Positions 37,048 to 48,181 of a stretch of DNA of 64,000 nt are shown here, piece by piece. Position 1 is the first letter of the stretch. Each line of letters opens with the position of its first letter. Made by a program: the position numbers and the translations under genes. The stretch covers positions 62,001 to 126,000 of the forward strand of contig NZ_JYDE01000002.1 of assembly GCF_003263515.1 (NCBI RefSeq). Reading direction: 5' to 3'. The notes below the pieces were generated by a model. It saw nothing but the letters and a program-made list of their open reading frames with translations, had not been told where the DNA came from and did not search any database. This DNA comes from Rahnella inusitata. Its GTDB lineage: Bacteria; Pseudomonadota; Gammaproteobacteria; Enterobacterales; Enterobacteriaceae.

Positions 37048-38184
37048 TCATTCCGCTAAAAACAACTCCAGCAACGAGTTCAGGAACAACTTCCCTTTGC
37101 GGGTGATCTGCCAGTGCGTCTGCGTTTCAACCAGATATTCTTTTCCAATAGCCTCGTCCAGCTGCGCGCGGATCACGGATTCTTCCTGTCCGGTATACAG
37201 GCTAAATTCTTCGCGCGGCGCCGCTTCCAGCAGGCGAAAACGGTTCATAAAGAACTCGAACGCTAGATCTTCGGTTTCGACCGCATGCTGTTTGTCCATG
37301 TAACGCCCCTGCATGTAGCCGCGCGGGTGTTTAGTCTTCACGGTACGCAGGATTTGCCCGTCAGGCTGCGTCAGCTTGCCGTGCGCGCCACAGCCGATGC
37401 CGAGATAATCGCCGAATCGCCAGTAGTTGAGGTTGTGCTGGCACTGATACCCTGGCCTGGCGTAGGCGGAGGTTTCATATTGCTGATAACCGGCAGCGGT
37501 CAGGAGCTGATCGCCTTTCTCGAAAATATCCCAAAGCGCATCGTCATCCGGCAGGGTTGGCGGACGCGAGGCGTACATCGTATTGGGCTCGATGGTCAGC
37601 TGATACCACGACAGGTGCGGCGGATTCAGAGCAATGGCCTGACGTAAATCGTCCAGCGCCTCTTCGAGCGTCTGATCCGGCAAGCCATGCATCAGATCCA
37701 AATTGAAGCTGCGCAGGTTAAGGCCGGTGGCCAGATGCGCGGCGCGTTTAGCTTCTTCAGGGCCGTGAATGCGCCCCAGACGCTCCAGTTTCTGCGCATC
37801 GAAACTTTGTACACCAATCGAAATACGGTTAACACCGGCGCGCTGGTAAGCGCTGAAGCGGTCAGCTTCGACGGTACCGGGGTTGGCTTCCATCGTGATT
37901 TCAGCCCCGGCCTCAAGCGGCAAACGTGCCCGCACGCCGTCGAGCAGGTCTTGCATCGCTTTGCTGCTCAGCAGGCTTGGCGTTCCGCCGCCGATGAAAA
38001 TCGTCCCTACGCTGCGATCGCCCACCAGATGCAGATCCGCATCCAGATCAGCCAGCAGATGTGCGACATAATCGTCATGCGGTACTTCGCCCTTTAACGC
38101 GTGCGAGTTGAAATCGCAGTAGGGGCACTTTTGCACGCACCATGGAATATGGATGTAGAGACTCAGCGGCGGCAACTTACGCAT
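37048..38184 (-). CDS. hemW: Heme chaperone HemW (radical SAM)
   Basis: A 378-residue radical SAM protein related to coproporphyrinogen III oxidase HemN but acting as a heme chaperone. The cluster motif C-x3-C-x2-C lies in [13 protein letters not shown] (residues ~15-23), and the SAM-binding GGGTPSLL follows. The C-terminal HemN_C domain ends the protein ([11 protein letters not shown] onward). The start overlaps the rdgB stop by eight bases. It is the last gene of the minus-strand run yggS-proC-yggT-yggU-rdgB-hemW. Confidence 0.96.
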   Translation of the reverse strand: MRKLPPLSLYIHIPWCVQKCPYCDFNSHALKGEVPHDDYVAHLLADLDADLHLVGDRSVGTIFIGGGTPSLLSSKAMQDLLDGVRARLPLEAGAEITMEANPGTVEADRFSAYQRAGVNRISIGVQSFDAQKLERLGRIHGPEEAKRAAHLATGLNLRSFNLDLMHGLPDQTLEEALDDLRQAIALNPPHLSWYQLTIEPNTMYASRPPTLPDDDALWDIFEKGDQLLTAAGYQQYETSAYARPGYQCQHNLNYWRFGDYLGIGCGAHGKLTQPDGQILRTVKTKHPRGYMQGRYMDKQHAVETEDLAFEFFMNRFRLLEAAPREEFSLYTGQEESVIRAQLDEAIGKEYLVETQTHWQITRKGKLFLNSLLELFLAE

Positions 38185-38785
38185 TCTTTTGTACTGCCTC
38201 TTTCATCGCGGCCAGTAACAGTTTCAGCGCATGACCACGGTGGGATACCGCGCTCTTTTCTTCGCGCGTCAGTTCCGCTGCGGTTTTACCCAGCTCAGGA
38301 ACGTAGAAAATCGGATCATAACCAAAACCGCCTGCCCCGGCTTCGGCGAAAGCAATCTCACCCGGCCAGCTGCCGTGGCAAACCAGCGGCGTCGGATCTT
38401 CCGCATGGCGCATATACACCAGCACGCAATGGAACTGCGCAGCGCGCTGCCCCTGCGGAACGTCTTTCAGCGCGACCAGCAGCTTGTCGAGATTTTGCTG
38501 ATCACTGGCATCAACACCTGCGTAACGTGCGGAGTAAATGCCCGGTGCGCCGCCGAGAAAATCGACCGCCAGACCGGAGTCATCGGCAATCGCAGGCAAA
38601 CCGGTTTCTGCCGCCGCGTGGCGGGCTTTCAGGATGGCGTTCTCGATGAACGTCAGACCGGTTTCTTCGGCAGACTCAACGCCGAGTTCGGTCTGTGCGA
38701 CCACGTCCAGCCCGAAATCTGCCAGCAGATGTGCGAGTTCACGGACTTTACCGGCGTTGCCGGTAGCTAATACGACTTTCTGCAT
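38177..38785 (-). CDS. rdgB: Non-canonical purine NTP pyrophosphatase (ITPase/XTPase)
   Basis: A 202-residue Ham1-family enzyme that hydrolyses dITP, ITP and XTP to monophosphates and keeps deaminated purines out of DNA and RNA. Motifs seen are the N-terminal [11 protein letters not shown], the catalytic [20 protein letters not shown] and [13 protein letters not shown], then SHRGHALK. The frame is open to 38,899, but ATG 38,785 with AGGA upstream gives the orthologous start. Coupled to hemW by an eight-base overlap. Confidence 0.97.
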   Translation of the reverse strand: MQKVVLATGNAGKVRELAHLLADFGLDVVAQTELGVESAEETGLTFIENAILKARHAAAETGLPAIADDSGLAVDFLGGAPGIYSARYAGVDASDQQNLDKLLVALKDVPQGQRAAQFHCVLVYMRHAEDPTPLVCHGSWPGEIAFAEAGAGGFGYDPIFYVPELGKTAAELTREEKSAVSHRGHALKLLLAAMKEAVQKNA

Positions 38786-38807
38786 GGGAAGGTCCTGATT
38801 TAACGAA

Positions 38808-39113
38808 TTATTCAGCGAGCAGTACCGCGACCTCGGCCGGGATATTTTGCGGATGGGTAATGCGGACTTGTTTATGGCGGCCCAGCTCGCCCTTTTCAAT
38901 GCTGACCTGACTTTTGGCGACTTTAAACTGTTTGGCGAGAAATTTCACCAGATGCGTGTTCGCCTGACCGTCAACCGGCGGGGCGGTAATGGCGACTTTC
39001 AGTTCGTCGCCATGCAAACCGACCAGGCTGTCGCGGCTGGCTTTGGGCTGGATAACCAGCCGCAAAACCAGTTCGTCGGACTGCCAGAAAACCGGACTTA
39101 GAGCTGGAACCAC
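38808..39113 (-). CDS. yggU: DUF167 family protein YggU
   Basis: A 101-residue protein of the YggU/DUF167 family, structurally known but of unclear function. The family core [20 protein letters not shown] and [20 protein letters not shown] are seen. The start is GTG at 39,113, inside the 3' end of yggT (16-base overlap), as in related genomes. It probably is translated by coupling to yggT. Confidence 0.94.
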   Translation of the reverse strand: MVPALSPVFWQSDELVLRLVIQPKASRDSLVGLHGDELKVAITAPPVDGQANTHLVKFLAKQFKVAKSQVSIEKGELGRHKQVRITHPQNIPAEVAVLLAE

Positions 39114-39652
39114 AGGGCACCCAGCAGATCCATACCGAGATAATTCAGCATGTAGAGGATCAAAATCACCACCATTGCCGAGAAATCAATGCCGCCCATC
39201 GCCGGAAGAATACGGCGGATTGGCGACATCAGTGGCTCGGTTAACTGCAACAGCAGGAAATCCATCGGGCCGCGACCCTGACTTACCCAGCTCATCAGAG
39301 AGCGGATAATCACCAGCCAGAACACCAGATAACCGGCGGCTTTCACCAGGCCTATCAGGCCAATCAACAAATTGCTCAGCCCGATATAAATGCCACCGCT
39401 TTGAATCAGCAACAGCAGCGGGAATTTCAGCGTGCAGAGCAGGAAAGCCAGCAGCAGGCTCGCGCTGTCGATTGGGCCCAGCGGCGGAATGATACGACGC
39501 AGCGGTCCGATAACAGGCTGTGTAATCTTCACCACAAACTGTGAGAACGGGTTGTAAAAATCAGTGCGAGCCCACTGCATCCAGATGCGCAGCAGTAAAA
39601 CCATGACATAGAGGTCGATAAGAGTCTTGACCAGAAAAGTCAGCGTAAGCAT
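39098..39652 (-). CDS. yggT: YggT family inner-membrane protein
   Basis: A 184-residue integral membrane protein with two YggT repeats, each having a hydrophobic hairpin with the motif P-x-x-x-P-[IL]-R-R-[IL]-[IL]-P ([19 protein letters not shown] in the first and [19 protein letters not shown] in the second). It is linked to osmotic or ion homeostasis in some bacteria, without a proven mechanism. ATG 39,652 follows AAGGGG and aligns with E. coli YggT (188 residues); the frame is open further to 39,718. It lies between proC and yggU. Confidence 0.95.
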   Translation of the reverse strand: MLTLTFLVKTLIDLYVMVLLLRIWMQWARTDFYNPFSQFVVKITQPVIGPLRRIIPPLGPIDSASLLLAFLLCTLKFPLLLLIQSGGIYIGLSNLLIGLIGLVKAAGYLVFWLVIIRSLMSWVSQGRGPMDFLLLQLTEPLMSPIRRILPAMGGIDFSAMVVILILYMLNYLGMDLLGALWFQL

Positions 39653-39796
39653 AAATCCCCTTTGCCCTTCATCCTTCGAGCCGCTCCTGCGCTGGCTGCC
39701 TTCGTGAATCCTGGTCACATACTGATGTAGGCTTCCAGGACTTCGACTCAGTTGCCGCTTTGATGCGACTCAAATGATTTTGAGCATAAATTATAA

Positions 39797-40618
39797 TTAA
39801 AACAGTTTTTCCATTTCCTGCGCGCGGGTAATGGCGGCCTGCATGGCCTCGGAAACGATCTCCGGTAATTTGCGATCGGTGAAGACTTTCAGAGCTTCAA
39901 AAGTGGTTCCGCCTTTGGACGTCACATTCTCACGAAGTTGTGACAATGGCGTGTCCGGACTGGCGGCCACTAACGCGGTGGCACCGCTGGCGGCTTGTTC
40001 AACCAGCATCCTCGCGGCATCTGCGCTGAAACCGAGACGCTGCGCTTCGGCCTGCATCGCTTCCATAAACAGGAAGAAATACGCCGGTGCGCTGCCTGCG
40101 GCGGCAATAATGTGGTTGATACCTTCTTCGGTATCGACCCAGCAAATTTTGCCGACCGCCGTCATCAGTTCGCCGCTGTAATCGCGATCCGCCTGCGACA
40201 CCTGTTTCGGCGCATACAGTCCGCTCATGCCTTTTCCCACAAGGGATGGCGTGTTCGGCATAATGCGCACAATGTTCAGGTTATCACCGAGCAATTCGCA
40301 GAAACGCGCGACGCTGACGCCTGCGGCAATCGACAGTACCAGTTTGCCGCTAAAATCCACGTCTTTTTGCAGTGCTTTACACACATCTGCCATCATTTGC
40401 GGTTTAACGGAGAGCACTACGACGTCCGCTTCATTGGCGCAGCCGTTGTTATCGCTGCTGCTTTTTACACCGTATTTCTCAGCCAGCACGTCACGGTGCG
40501 TGGCAGAAGGGGCACAAACGCTAATAAGCGCCGCCGGATAGCCGCTTTCGACCAGACCAGAAATGATCGCGCCTGCCATGTTACCTGCGCCGATAAAACA
40601 TAATTTGCGATGTTGCAT
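39797..40618 (-). CDS. proC: Pyrroline-5-carboxylate reductase
   Basis: A 273-residue NADPH-dependent enzyme for the last step of proline synthesis. The Rossmann motif GAGNMAGAIISGL lies near the N-terminus, and the C-terminal dimer domain has MPNTPSLVGKGMSGLYAP, the ALVAASPDTPLSQLRENVTSKGGTTFEAL signature region and a helical end. In E. coli proC lies elsewhere; here it stands between yggS and yggT, as in many other gamma-proteobacteria. Confidence 0.97.
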   Translation of the reverse strand: MQHRKLCFIGAGNMAGAIISGLVESGYPAALISVCAPSATHRDVLAEKYGVKSSSDNNGCANEADVVVLSVKPQMMADVCKALQKDVDFSGKLVLSIAAGVSVARFCELLGDNLNIVRIMPNTPSLVGKGMSGLYAPKQVSQADRDYSGELMTAVGKICWVDTEEGINHIIAAAGSAPAYFFLFMEAMQAEAQRLGFSADAARMLVEQAASGATALVAASPDTPLSQLRENVTSKGGTTFEALKVFTDRKLPEIVSEAMQAAITRAQEMEKLF

Positions 40619-40690
40619 TCATGCTCCTTGTTTTTAATGGGGGCTGAATTGAGCCGATCAATAGTAAAACAGTAAAACCGCCAACGCTGT

Positions 40691-41410
40691 TTACTGTTTT
40701 GCGCTGTAATCACGGGCACCGAAAATGGCGGTGCCGATACGTACCATGGTGCTGCCTGCAGCAATCGCCGCGGGCATATCGTCAGTCATGCCCATCGACA
40801 GCGTATCTGCCTGCGGGCAAATCGTCTGTAACGTTTGCAGCGCCTCGCGCATCTGCCCGAAAACTTCCAGCTGACGTGTGTAATCGCTTTCTGCCGCCGG
40901 GATCGCCATCAGGCCGCGCAGTTGCAGATTCGGCATCGCCATAATCTGCGTAGCCAGCGCTGCGACGTCACCGACGGTAATACCGGATTTACTGGCTTCA
41001 TCGCTGATATTCACCTGAATCAACACTTGTAACGGCGGCAAGCCAGCCGGGCGCTGTTCGTTCAGGCGCTGCGCGATTTTCAGCCGGTCGATGGTGTGGC
41101 ACCAGTCAAAATTCTCCGCCACTAAACGGCTTTTGTTCGACTGTAACGGTCCGATGAAGTGCCAGGTGAGCGCGGGCTGATGCCCGGCAAAGTGGGCTAT
41201 CTTATCCACCCCTTCCTGCACGTAGTTTTCACCGAACGCCAGCTGACCGGCGGCAATCGCTTCTTCGACAGCGCTCGCAGGTTTTGTTTTGCTGACTGCA
41301 AGCAAGGTAATTTCTTCTGAAGACCTGCCGCAAAGCTGTGCAGCGGCTGCGATTTTCTCGCGGACATTCTGTAAGTTCTGCTCAATAGCGTTTTGCTGAC
41401 TAAGGCTCAT
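40691..41410 (-). CDS. yggS: PLP homeostasis protein YggS
   Basis: A 239-residue fold-type III PLP-binding protein (PLPBP family) that controls pyridoxal phosphate and amino acid balance without known catalysis. The PLP lysine lies in LLAVSKTKPASAVEEA (residue ~37). Other family elements are FGENYVQEGVDKI, WHFIGPLQSNK and the phosphate-binding LSMGMTDDMPAAIAAGSTMVR. Divergent from the PilT-like gene, with only 22 bases between the two start codons, so promoters lie within the genes or overlap. Confidence 0.96.
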   Translation of the reverse strand: MSLSQQNAIEQNLQNVREKIAAAAQLCGRSSEEITLLAVSKTKPASAVEEAIAAGQLAFGENYVQEGVDKIAHFAGHQPALTWHFIGPLQSNKSRLVAENFDWCHTIDRLKIAQRLNEQRPAGLPPLQVLIQVNISDEASKSGITVGDVAALATQIMAMPNLQLRGLMAIPAAESDYTRQLEVFGQMREALQTLQTICPQADTLSMGMTDDMPAAIAAGSTMVRIGTAIFGARDYSAKQ

Positions 41411-41432
41411 AGGGACTCAGGAGGATTTCAAC

Positions 41433-42488
41433 ATGGATATTGATGGATTAGTGGTGCGTAGTGTAAAGCAAAATGCCTCCGATCTGCACCTTTGTACCGG
41501 CTATCCGCCGATGTTGCGTATTGATGGCGAATTATGCCGCTGCGAGGATCTGCCGGTGATCGACGCGCCCCTGATGCAGGCGCTCTGCGGCCAGTGGCTG
41601 GATGACGCGCAACAGGCGGTCTTGCAGCAGGCCGGACAGGTGGATAAAGCCCTGACGCTCGGCGAAGGCGTGCGGATGCGCCTCAATGTCTTCCGGCAAT
41701 GGCACGGACTGTCTGCGGCGCTGCGACCGATCCCCGCCCGCTGCCCCGAATTGGCAAGTTTGCTGGCACCGGATATTTTGCAGCACATCATCATGCAGGA
41801 GGATGGATTGATTCTGGTCACCGGAGCAACCGGCAGCGGGAAATCTACCACGCTGGCTGCGCTGATTGACCACCTCAACCGCCATTCTGCGCGGCATATT
41901 ATTACGCTGGAGGATCCGATAGAGCTGATTCACGTCAGCGAGCGATGTCTTATCCAGCAACGCGAACTGGGTTTGCATACGCGATCGTTTGGTGAAGCGG
42001 TACGCGGCGCACTGCGCGAAGACCCGGATGTGTTGCTGCTCGGCGAGCTGCGCGATACTGAAAGTATCCGGCTGGCGCTGACGGCGGCGGAAACCGGGCA
42101 TCTGGTGCTTGCGACGCTGCATACGCGCAATGCGACGCAGGCCATCGACCGGCTGGTCGACGTCTTCCCGGCAGAAGAAAAGGCTTTCGTACGGGCACAG
42201 CTGGCGGGGAGTTTACGCGCAGTGGTGGCGCAAAAGCTGGCGGTGACGGAAGCGGGAGAAGGCAAAAAGGCGGGCAGGGTGGCGCTGTTCGAAGTACTGA
42301 CATCGACGCCAGCGGTGTGCAATCTCATTCGCGAAGGCAAAACACATCAGCTGACGGACATTCTGCAAACCGGCGCGCAGGCCGGAATGCAGACGTTTGC
42401 CCAAAGCCGGCAGCAGCGGCAAAGCGCCGGATTACGGGTCAGGGAGCTGGCTGACTCCACTGTTTCTCGAACCAGCTTTCCAGAATGA
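41433..42488 (+). CDS. yggR: PilT-like type IV pilus retraction ATPase (YggR)
   Basis: A 351-residue secretion/pilus motor ATPase. It has an N-terminal PAS-like domain ([21 protein letters not shown]), Walker [13 protein letters not shown], an Asp box ([12 protein letters not shown]), Walker B ([11 protein letters not shown]) and a His box ([13 protein letters not shown]). In PilT-type motors the C-terminal AIRNLIREGK motif is used in retraction; here it reads [12 protein letters not shown]. No other pilus gene lies nearby. Its 3' end overlaps the convergent ruvX gene by 50 bases, and no terminator lies between them. Confidence 0.93.
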   Translation: MDIDGLVVRSVKQNASDLHLCTGYPPMLRIDGELCRCEDLPVIDAPLMQALCGQWLDDAQQAVLQQAGQVDKALTLGEGVRMRLNVFRQWHGLSAALRPIPARCPELASLLAPDILQHIIMQEDGLILVTGATGSGKSTTLAALIDHLNRHSARHIITLEDPIELIHVSERCLIQQRELGLHTRSFGEAVRGALREDPDVLLLGELRDTESIRLALTAAETGHLVLATLHTRNATQAIDRLVDVFPAEEKAFVRAQLAGSLRAVVAQKLAVTEAGEGKKAGRVALFEVLTSTPAVCNLIREGKTHQLTDILQTGAQAGMQTFAQSRQQRQSAGLRVRELADSTVSRTSFPE

Positions 42489-42873
42489 TTACCGCAGAGG
42501 CGGCATCGACACTGCCTTTATCGAGCGCGCGGAAACCGCCACGGTCGAACAAGTCGGCGCGGGCTTCGACAGTACTCAGACGTTCATCGTGCAGCTCCAC
42601 CTGAACGCCAAAACGGCCATGCAGACGATTAGCGAATTTGCGGGCGCGGGCAGTCAGCGGCTGTTCGGTGCCGTCCATGTTCAGCGGCAGACCCACCACC
42701 ACGACGTCCGGCAGCCACTCTTTGAGCAGCTTCTCGATCTTCTGCCAGTCCGGCGTGCCGTCCTGCGCTTTAAACGAAGTCAGCGGGCGTGCTGTACCGG
42801 TGACTTCCTGACCGATGGCCAGACCGATGCTTTTGGTGCCGAAGTCGAAGGCAAACACCGTGCGGTTCGCCAT
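42439..42873 (-). CDS. ruvX: Putative pre-16S rRNA nuclease / Holliday junction resolvase-like YqgF
   Basis: A 144-residue RNase H-fold protein (YqgF/RuvX), implicated in processing of the 5' end of 16S rRNA. Seen are the first acidic strand [16 protein letters not shown], the strand [12 protein letters not shown] and the late DERLSTVEA segment, which supply the acidic metal ligands. Its start overlaps the stop of yqgE by a single base (ATGA-like junction), and its 3' end overlaps yggR on the other strand. Confidence 0.96.
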   Translation of the reverse strand: MANRTVFAFDFGTKSIGLAIGQEVTGTARPLTSFKAQDGTPDWQKIEKLLKEWLPDVVVVGLPLNMDGTEQPLTARARKFANRLHGRFGVQVELHDERLSTVEARADLFDRGGFRALDKGSVDAASAVIILESWFEKQWSQPAP

Positions 42874-43436
42874 TATGCGTGCCCCGCGTGGGTGGCGAGC
42901 TGGCTAACATCAATGCCGATCATTTTCGCGGCTTCGCGCCAGCGGTCAGCAATCGGTGTGCGAAAGAGAATGTCGCTGCTGGCCTCAATCGTCAGCCACG
43001 CGTTATCCAGCAATTCTTTTTCCAGCTGACCCTGTTCCCAGGCGGCGTAACCGAGGGCCACCAGCACATCTTTCGGCTGGTCGGGCGTCCCAAGAGTTTC
43101 CAGCACGTCTTTAGAGGTGGTGATCATGGTGCTGTCAGAAATAAGAATGCTGGAGCCAAAACCTTCGCGCGGGGTATGCAGGATAAAACCGCGGTCGTCG
43201 GCCAGCGGACCGCCGGAGAAAACAGGGCGATCGAGTCGGATATTCGGGTCGCGCGGCTCAGGGCTGATATCCAGCTTATCGAGGACATTTTCAATGGTGA
43301 AATCGTCGACCAGCTTATTAATTACCAGACCCATTGCGCCATCTTCATTATGTTCGCAGATATAGACAACAGAACGTTTGAACTGGGGTTCATCCAGCCC
43401 GGGCATCGCAATGAGAAAGTGATGTTGTAGATTCAT
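42873..43436 (-). CDS. yqgE: UPF0301 family protein YqgE
   Basis: A 187-residue conserved protein of the DUF179/AlgH family, with structure known but function unclear. The start [19 protein letters not shown] is the family signature, followed by [20 protein letters not shown] and [14 protein letters not shown]. It lies between gshB and ruvX as in E. coli, and is translationally coupled to ruvX. Confidence 0.96.
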   Translation of the reverse strand: MNLQHHFLIAMPGLDEPQFKRSVVYICEHNEDGAMGLVINKLVDDFTIENVLDKLDISPEPRDPNIRLDRPVFSGGPLADDRGFILHTPREGFGSSILISDSTMITTSKDVLETLGTPDQPKDVLVALGYAAWEQGQLEKELLDNAWLTIEASSDILFRTPIADRWREAAKMIGIDVSQLATHAGHA

Positions 43437-43507
43437 GGTATGCAGGATGTTTAACCTCAGAAAGTAATGATGGCGCAGTCAACTGCGCCATTGTGCAGCG
43501 GTTTTGT

Positions 43508-44458
43508 TTAGCGCGCGGCGAGGCGCTTTTCGATAGCGTCCATCAGCATGCCGGTGACGGAAATCGGGAAGGCCGCTTCGATTTCACGTGCACAGGTCGG
43601 GCTGGTGACGTTAATTTCGGTCAGGCGGTCACCGATGATATCCAGACCGACAAAGATCAGGCCTTTCTGCTTGAGAATTGGCGCGACGGTGCGCGCGATC
43701 TGCCAGTCACTTTCGCTTAACGGACGCGCTTCGCCACGGCCACCGGCGGCCAGATTACCGCGGGTTTCGCCCTGTGCAGGGATGCGAGCCAGACAGTAAG
43801 GCACCGGTTCACCATCGACGACTAAGACGCGTTTGTCACCGTCTTTGATAGCAGGCAGATAGTTTTGCGCCATGCAGAAACGCGTGCCGTGCTCGGTCAG
43901 GGTTTCGATAACCACCGAGACGTTAGCGTCTTCCGGTTTCAGACGGAAGATCGACGCGCCACCCATGCCGTCCAGCGGCTTGAGGATCACATCGGTGTGC
44001 TCTTTATGGAAGGCTTTCAGCTGCTCGGAATTGCGAGTCACCAGCGTATCCGGCGTCAGTTCCGGGAACCATGCGGTGAACAGCTTTTCGTTACAGTCGC
44101 GCAGGCTCTGCGGTTTGTTCACGATAAGCGTGCCGTTTTCTTCGGCACGTTCGAGAATATAGGTGGCATAAATGAATTCGGTATCGAACGGCGGATCTTT
44201 ACGCATCAGGATCACGTCGAGATCCTGCAGGGCGATATCCTGCTCGGTGCCGAATTCATACCAGCCGTCGTAATCTTGTTTTACGCTGAGTTTTTTGGTC
44301 GTCGCACGGCCTACTCCGCCGCGCAGATACAGGGAATTCATTTCCATGTAGTGCAGTTCGTAACCACGACTCTGCGCTTCCAGCAACATAGCGAAACTGG
44401 TGTCTTTTTTGATGTTGATGGATGAAATCGGGTCCATCACGATGCCAAGCTTGATCAT
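43508..44458 (-). CDS. gshB: Glutathione synthetase
   Basis: A 316-residue ATP-grasp enzyme that joins gamma-glutamylcysteine and glycine to make glutathione. The N-terminal substrate domain begins IKLGIVMDPISSINIKKDTS. The ATP-grasp domain shows ILKPLDGMGGASIF, ALNYLPAIKDGDKRVLVVDG-like residues (QNYLPAIKDGDKRVLVVDG) and the metal site with EINVTSPTC. Start to rsmE stop distance is 11 bases, so it belongs to the rsmE-gshB unit. A nine-base-pair inverted repeat at 43,470-43,491 follows without a T run. Confidence 0.97.
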   Translation of the reverse strand: MIKLGIVMDPISSINIKKDTSFAMLLEAQSRGYELHYMEMNSLYLRGGVGRATTKKLSVKQDYDGWYEFGTEQDIALQDLDVILMRKDPPFDTEFIYATYILERAEENGTLIVNKPQSLRDCNEKLFTAWFPELTPDTLVTRNSEQLKAFHKEHTDVILKPLDGMGGASIFRLKPEDANVSVVIETLTEHGTRFCMAQNYLPAIKDGDKRVLVVDGEPVPYCLARIPAQGETRGNLAAGGRGEARPLSESDWQIARTVAPILKQKGLIFVGLDIIGDRLTEINVTSPTCAREIEAAFPISVTGMLMDAIEKRLAAR

Positions 44459-44469
44459 GTCGTTTCCTC

Positions 44470-45201
44470 TTATCCCAGATCGCCGAAACGGACCTGTAAG
44501 GCCGTTATCGCGGTGAGTGCTGTGGTTTCTGTACGCAGAACACGGGGTCCCAGCAGGATATCAGTAAATCCGTAACCGGAAGTCATTGCAATTTCATCGG
44601 CGGACAAACCGCCTTCCGGGCCGATCAGCAGACGGACATGCTTCACCGGCAGCGGCAGGGTATTGATGCTGTGGCTGGCACGCGGATGCAGGTTCAGCTT
44701 CAGGCTGTCATCCTGCTCGGCACACCAGGCTTCCAGCTGCATCGCCGGACGAATTTCCGGAATACGGTTGCGGCCACACTGTTCGCAGGCGGCAATGGCG
44801 ATTTTCTGCCACTGCTGCAATTTTTTCTCCAGACGCTCGCCGTCCAGTTTGACGCCGCAGCGCTCGGAGAACAGCGGAGTAATGGTGTTTGCACCCAGCT
44901 CGATGGATTTCTGAATGGTGAATTCCATCTTGTCGCCGCGAGAAATCACCTGGCCGAGATGCAGATTTAGCGGAGACTCGTTGTCAGACAACACGCCTTC
45001 GCCGAGGCTGACGCGCACACTTTTCTTATCCACCTGCGTAATGCTGGCCTCGAAGACCTGATTGCTGCCATCAAATAGCTGGACAGCCTGACCGGGCTGC
45101 ATACGCAGAACGCGTCCGACGTGGTTAGCGGCATCTTCGCACAGTGCAATTTCGCTGTGGGCGATCAGTGTTTCGGGATGATAAATGCGGGGTATGCGCA
45201 T
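44470..45201 (-). CDS. rsmE: 16S rRNA (uracil1498-N3)-methyltransferase
   Basis: A 243-residue SPOUT-class methyltransferase that methylates U1498 of 16S rRNA. An N-terminal PUA-like domain (residues ~1-70) precedes the trefoil-knot domain, whose SAM-binding segments are [14 protein letters not shown] and [15 protein letters not shown]. It also has the family segment [17 protein letters not shown]. It is the upstream neighbour of gshB. Confidence 0.97.
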   Translation of the reverse strand: MRIPRIYHPETLIAHSEIALCEDAANHVGRVLRMQPGQAVQLFDGSNQVFEASITQVDKKSVRVSLGEGVLSDNESPLNLHLGQVISRGDKMEFTIQKSIELGANTITPLFSERCGVKLDGERLEKKLQQWQKIAIAACEQCGRNRIPEIRPAMQLEAWCAEQDDSLKLNLHPRASHSINTLPLPVKHVRLLIGPEGGLSADEIAMTSGYGFTDILLGPRVLRTETTALTAITALQVRFGDLG

Positions 45202-45301
45202 GTGTGGCTGCTGTCCTTAAAATGTTTAAGCGGGTTATTTTGGCGTGATTAGCCCGCATTGTCGCGAGCTAATGTGCTCTGATGGCGTGTTTAATACTAA
45301 G

Positions 45302-46015
45302 TTAGCTTTTTCTCTGAGCGCAAGCCTGCTGAACGTAAGGATTATGATTCCCCTGCACGTTAGCGATGCGGTTATCGCGTTCGCATTCCCACGCGGTGAC
45401 CGGATACTGACGATCCCAGGCGGTAAACAGCTGTGTTTGCTGGCGGGAAAGATTCAGTTTGTACTGGTCACGCATGTAGAAATAGGTGCGGGCGATAGCG
45501 CCGCGTGCGCGGACTGGCGGCTCGGCGGATTTGGCTTTAAAGTCGACTTTCATCTCGCAGCGTCCATACTGGCCTTCACCGCCGTTCCACTGGCTGTACA
45601 TGAAGTTGTTGCGGTCACCGTTCACTTCACCAATTGCCGGCTGAAGATTATGCAGATCGGTTTCTACCTGACGGTAATCGGCATTTTTCGCACAGTTTTT
45701 GCGCCCGCCGTCCTGCCAGCACTGCATCTGGTGGCCGAACTGCCACGCAGGCACCACGTGTTCCCATTCAATCCGGCTGGCGCGCTGTTCGCTTTTACGT
45801 ACCGCGTAACCGCAGGATTTCAGATCCGGCGTCCCTTTTTTGCCCTGCCAGCTGATGTCACATCCGCAATAGAAAGAGGGCGCGCCCTGATTGATTTTGA
45901 CGGCCGCGGCTTTGGCCTGGCTGAAATTGTTGATGCTCTTGCCGGACTGGCTGAATGCGCTGAGCGGTGCCAGTGCCAGGATAAACAGAAAGGCTGAAAG
46001 CGTTTTACGAAACAT
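45302..46015 (-). CDS. endA: Endonuclease I (periplasmic)
   Basis: A 237-residue secreted nuclease that cuts double-stranded DNA. A signal peptide ([20 protein letters not shown]) is followed by the mature enzyme with YCGCDISW, the His-Asn nuclease region [17 protein letters not shown], and the [20 protein letters not shown] motif of the endonuclease I fold. Several cysteines suggest disulphides. ATG 46,015 gives the E. coli-like start (235 residues); the frame is open to 46,084 without a signal sequence. Confidence 0.96.
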   Translation of the reverse strand: MFRKTLSAFLFILALAPLSAFSQSGKSINNFSQAKAAAVKINQGAPSFYCGCDISWQGKKGTPDLKSCGYAVRKSEQRASRIEWEHVVPAWQFGHQMQCWQDGGRKNCAKNADYRQVETDLHNLQPAIGEVNGDRNNFMYSQWNGGEGQYGRCEMKVDFKAKSAEPPVRARGAIARTYFYMRDQYKLNLSRQQTQLFTAWDRQYPVTAWECERDNRIANVQGNHNPYVQQACAQRKS

Positions 46016-46108
46016 GTTTCTAAATGACCTGATGTGAAAAGGTCGGAAGGGTAACGGATGCGGTGCGGTGTGACAATGGGACATTGCTGCTATTTAGTGA
46101 TTGAAAAA

Positions 46109-46630
46109 TCAGCAGTTAGTCGTGCCTTTAGCATTAAACCGTAACAATTCGCCGCAATGACGACAGCGGTATTCCGACTCTTTACGCATCACTTTATTGT
46201 GACGACGTACGGTCAGCTGGTGGTCGCGACAGGCGCACAGATACGGATACGTTTTACTCTGCACCGAGGCGACTTCGAACTTATGAGTACGGCTGGCAGA
46301 AACGCCGAGGACGTGCTCCATCATCCAGCGCCACTCTTTACCGTGCGGCGCAGGTGCGCGGCCAAAACGGCGGAATACCAGCAAATGCGCCAGTTCGTGC
46401 GGGACCACTTCATCAATAAACGGTTGCTGATTTTCCTGTAAGAGCACCTGATTCAGCCGGATTTGCCAGTGTTGCAAATACGCACTGCCCGCGCTGGTGC
46501 CGCGTTGCTGATAGGTGATTTCAGGCTCCGGATAGTCGGTGCCAAAAAACTGATTTGCCATCTGAAGTTTTTCCCGCAGGCAGCGCATAACGGCTTGTTG
46601 CAGGGCGATGGGGAGTCGTGAGGTTTTCAT
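46109..46630 (-). CDS. sprT: SprT family zinc metalloprotein
   Basis: A 173-residue protein with the zincin motif [13 protein letters not shown] and a C-terminal zinc ribbon (CRHCGE plus an upstream C-x-C pair, CACRDH), the arrangement of SprT and of the eukaryotic protease Spartan. The bacterial role is unproven. ATG 46,630 gives the conserved [15 protein letters not shown] start. It lies between galP and endA as in E. coli. Confidence 0.95.
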   Translation of the reverse strand: MKTSRLPIALQQAVMRCLREKLQMANQFFGTDYPEPEITYQQRGTSAGSAYLQHWQIRLNQVLLQENQQPFIDEVVPHELAHLLVFRRFGRAPAPHGKEWRWMMEHVLGVSASRTHKFEVASVQSKTYPYLCACRDHQLTVRRHNKVMRKESEYRCRHCGELLRFNAKGTTNC

Positions 46631-46705
46631 CAGGCGAAGGATAAATGCGGTGGAGGGGAGATGCAATATGGAATTCCTCCCCTTTGCAGGGGAGGACAGT
46701 GACGC

Positions 46706-48100
46706 TTACTTACCGATGTCGCGCAGTGCTTCGCCTTTCATCAGATTGCGTTCAATGTGTTCAAGAGAGACGTTTTTGGTCTCAGGGATCAGCGCAATGG
46801 TGATGAAGATGAAGACCACGTTCAGCGCGGCGTACACCCAGAAGGTGTTGGCGTTACCGAGAGTTTCCAGCATGGTCAGGAAGGTGGCACCGACAATCAT
46901 GTTAGCAATCCAGTTGGTCGCCGTGGAAACGGTGATACCAAAATCGCGGCCTTTCAGCGGCTGAATTTCGGAACACAGTACCCAGATCAGCGGACCGGCA
47001 CTCATCGCAAAACCTACGATGAACATCAGCAACATGGCGATAGAGAAGTATTTAGCAAAGTCAGATTCCACTCCGATGTGCAGCATCGTACCGAGAATAC
47101 CCATGCCGACCGCCATCACCAGGAAGCCCAGTTTGAGCGTTGGCTTACGGCCCCAGCGGTCAACCAGACCGATAGCAATGAATGTCGCCAGCACGTTGAC
47201 CAGACCCACAATCACCGTACCCCACATTTGCTGAGAAGTACTGGCGAAACCGGCGATACCGAAAATTTTAGGTGCGTAATACATGATGACGTTCATACCG
47301 GTGAACTGCTGCATCACCTGCAACAAAATTCCGAGGTAAACCGCACGACGGAAGTTTTTGTTGTTGATGAACAAACCCCAGCCGCTCTGTTTCACTTTCA
47401 GGCTTTCACGGATTTCATCCAGTTCGCTTTTCGCCTGCGCGGTGGAATCGCGCAGTTTTTCCAGCACGCGGCGGGCTTTGTCGTCATTACCCCGAGCGGC
47501 GAGCCAGCGCGGGCTGTCCGGCAGGAAGAAAACGCCGATCAACAGCAGCAGGGCAGGGATGGTGATAACACCCAGCATCCAGCGCCATGCGCCACTGTAG
47601 CTGAACGCGGTATCTGACAGATACGCCGCCAGAATACCGATGGTGATCATCAGCTGGTACATGGAAATCATGCTGCCACGGATTTTCTCCGGTGCGATTT
47701 CAGACAGATAAATCGGCGCAGTGTAAGAAGCCACACCCACCGCCAGACCCAGCAGAACGCGGGCGACGATCAACACTTCGGTGTTTGGCGCGAAGGCAGA
47801 ACACAGCGAACCGACCACGAACAGAACCGCACCGATCATCAGGCTGTATTTACGGCCAAGACGGAAGTTCAGCCAGCCACTGCCGACGGCACCGACGGCG
47901 GCACCGAACATCATTGAGCTGACCACCCACTCCTGCTGATGGTTAGTTATCTGAAAATCATGGCTGATAAACGGCAGTGCGCCAGCGATGACACCGATGT
48001 CCAGACCGAACAAAAGTCCGGCCAGTGCAGCGAGAAAACAGACAAAGAAAGTGACGCTTTTATTCGAGCGTTTTCCTTTGGTCGACGTTGAGTTGTTCAT
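46706..48100 (-). CDS. galP: Galactose-proton symporter
   Basis: A 464-residue MFS sugar porter with 12 spans, the same length as E. coli GalP. Sugar-porter signatures are seen: [10 protein letters not shown] after span 2, [17 protein letters not shown], the loop motif FLPDSPRWL, the sugar-binding [14 protein letters not shown], and [12 protein letters not shown] at the C-terminus. ATG 48,100 has GGAG six bases upstream; the frame is open to 48,121. Its upstream region holds a CRP site and two GalR/GalS-like operators, described separately, so it is probably induced by galactose and catabolite-regulated. Confidence 0.97.
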   Translation of the reverse strand: MNNSTSTKGKRSNKSVTFFVCFLAALAGLLFGLDIGVIAGALPFISHDFQITNHQQEWVVSSMMFGAAVGAVGSGWLNFRLGRKYSLMIGAVLFVVGSLCSAFAPNTEVLIVARVLLGLAVGVASYTAPIYLSEIAPEKIRGSMISMYQLMITIGILAAYLSDTAFSYSGAWRWMLGVITIPALLLLIGVFFLPDSPRWLAARGNDDKARRVLEKLRDSTAQAKSELDEIRESLKVKQSGWGLFINNKNFRRAVYLGILLQVMQQFTGMNVIMYYAPKIFGIAGFASTSQQMWGTVIVGLVNVLATFIAIGLVDRWGRKPTLKLGFLVMAVGMGILGTMLHIGVESDFAKYFSIAMLLMFIVGFAMSAGPLIWVLCSEIQPLKGRDFGITVSTATNWIANMIVGATFLTMLETLGNANTFWVYAALNVVFIFITIALIPETKNVSLEHIERNLMKGEALRDIGK

Positions 48101-48181
48101 CCGGTCTCCAAAATAGTGCAATCGTATTGTGTTTGTAATAATGCTTAGGCTGTTATGTTATTAACCCTGCCTCCAGCTTAA

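Noticed and set aside
46757..47617. 286-residue plus-strand frame opposite galP
   Set aside because: Rich in His, Gln and Asp as expected for the reverse of a membrane protein gene; galP accounts for this stretch.
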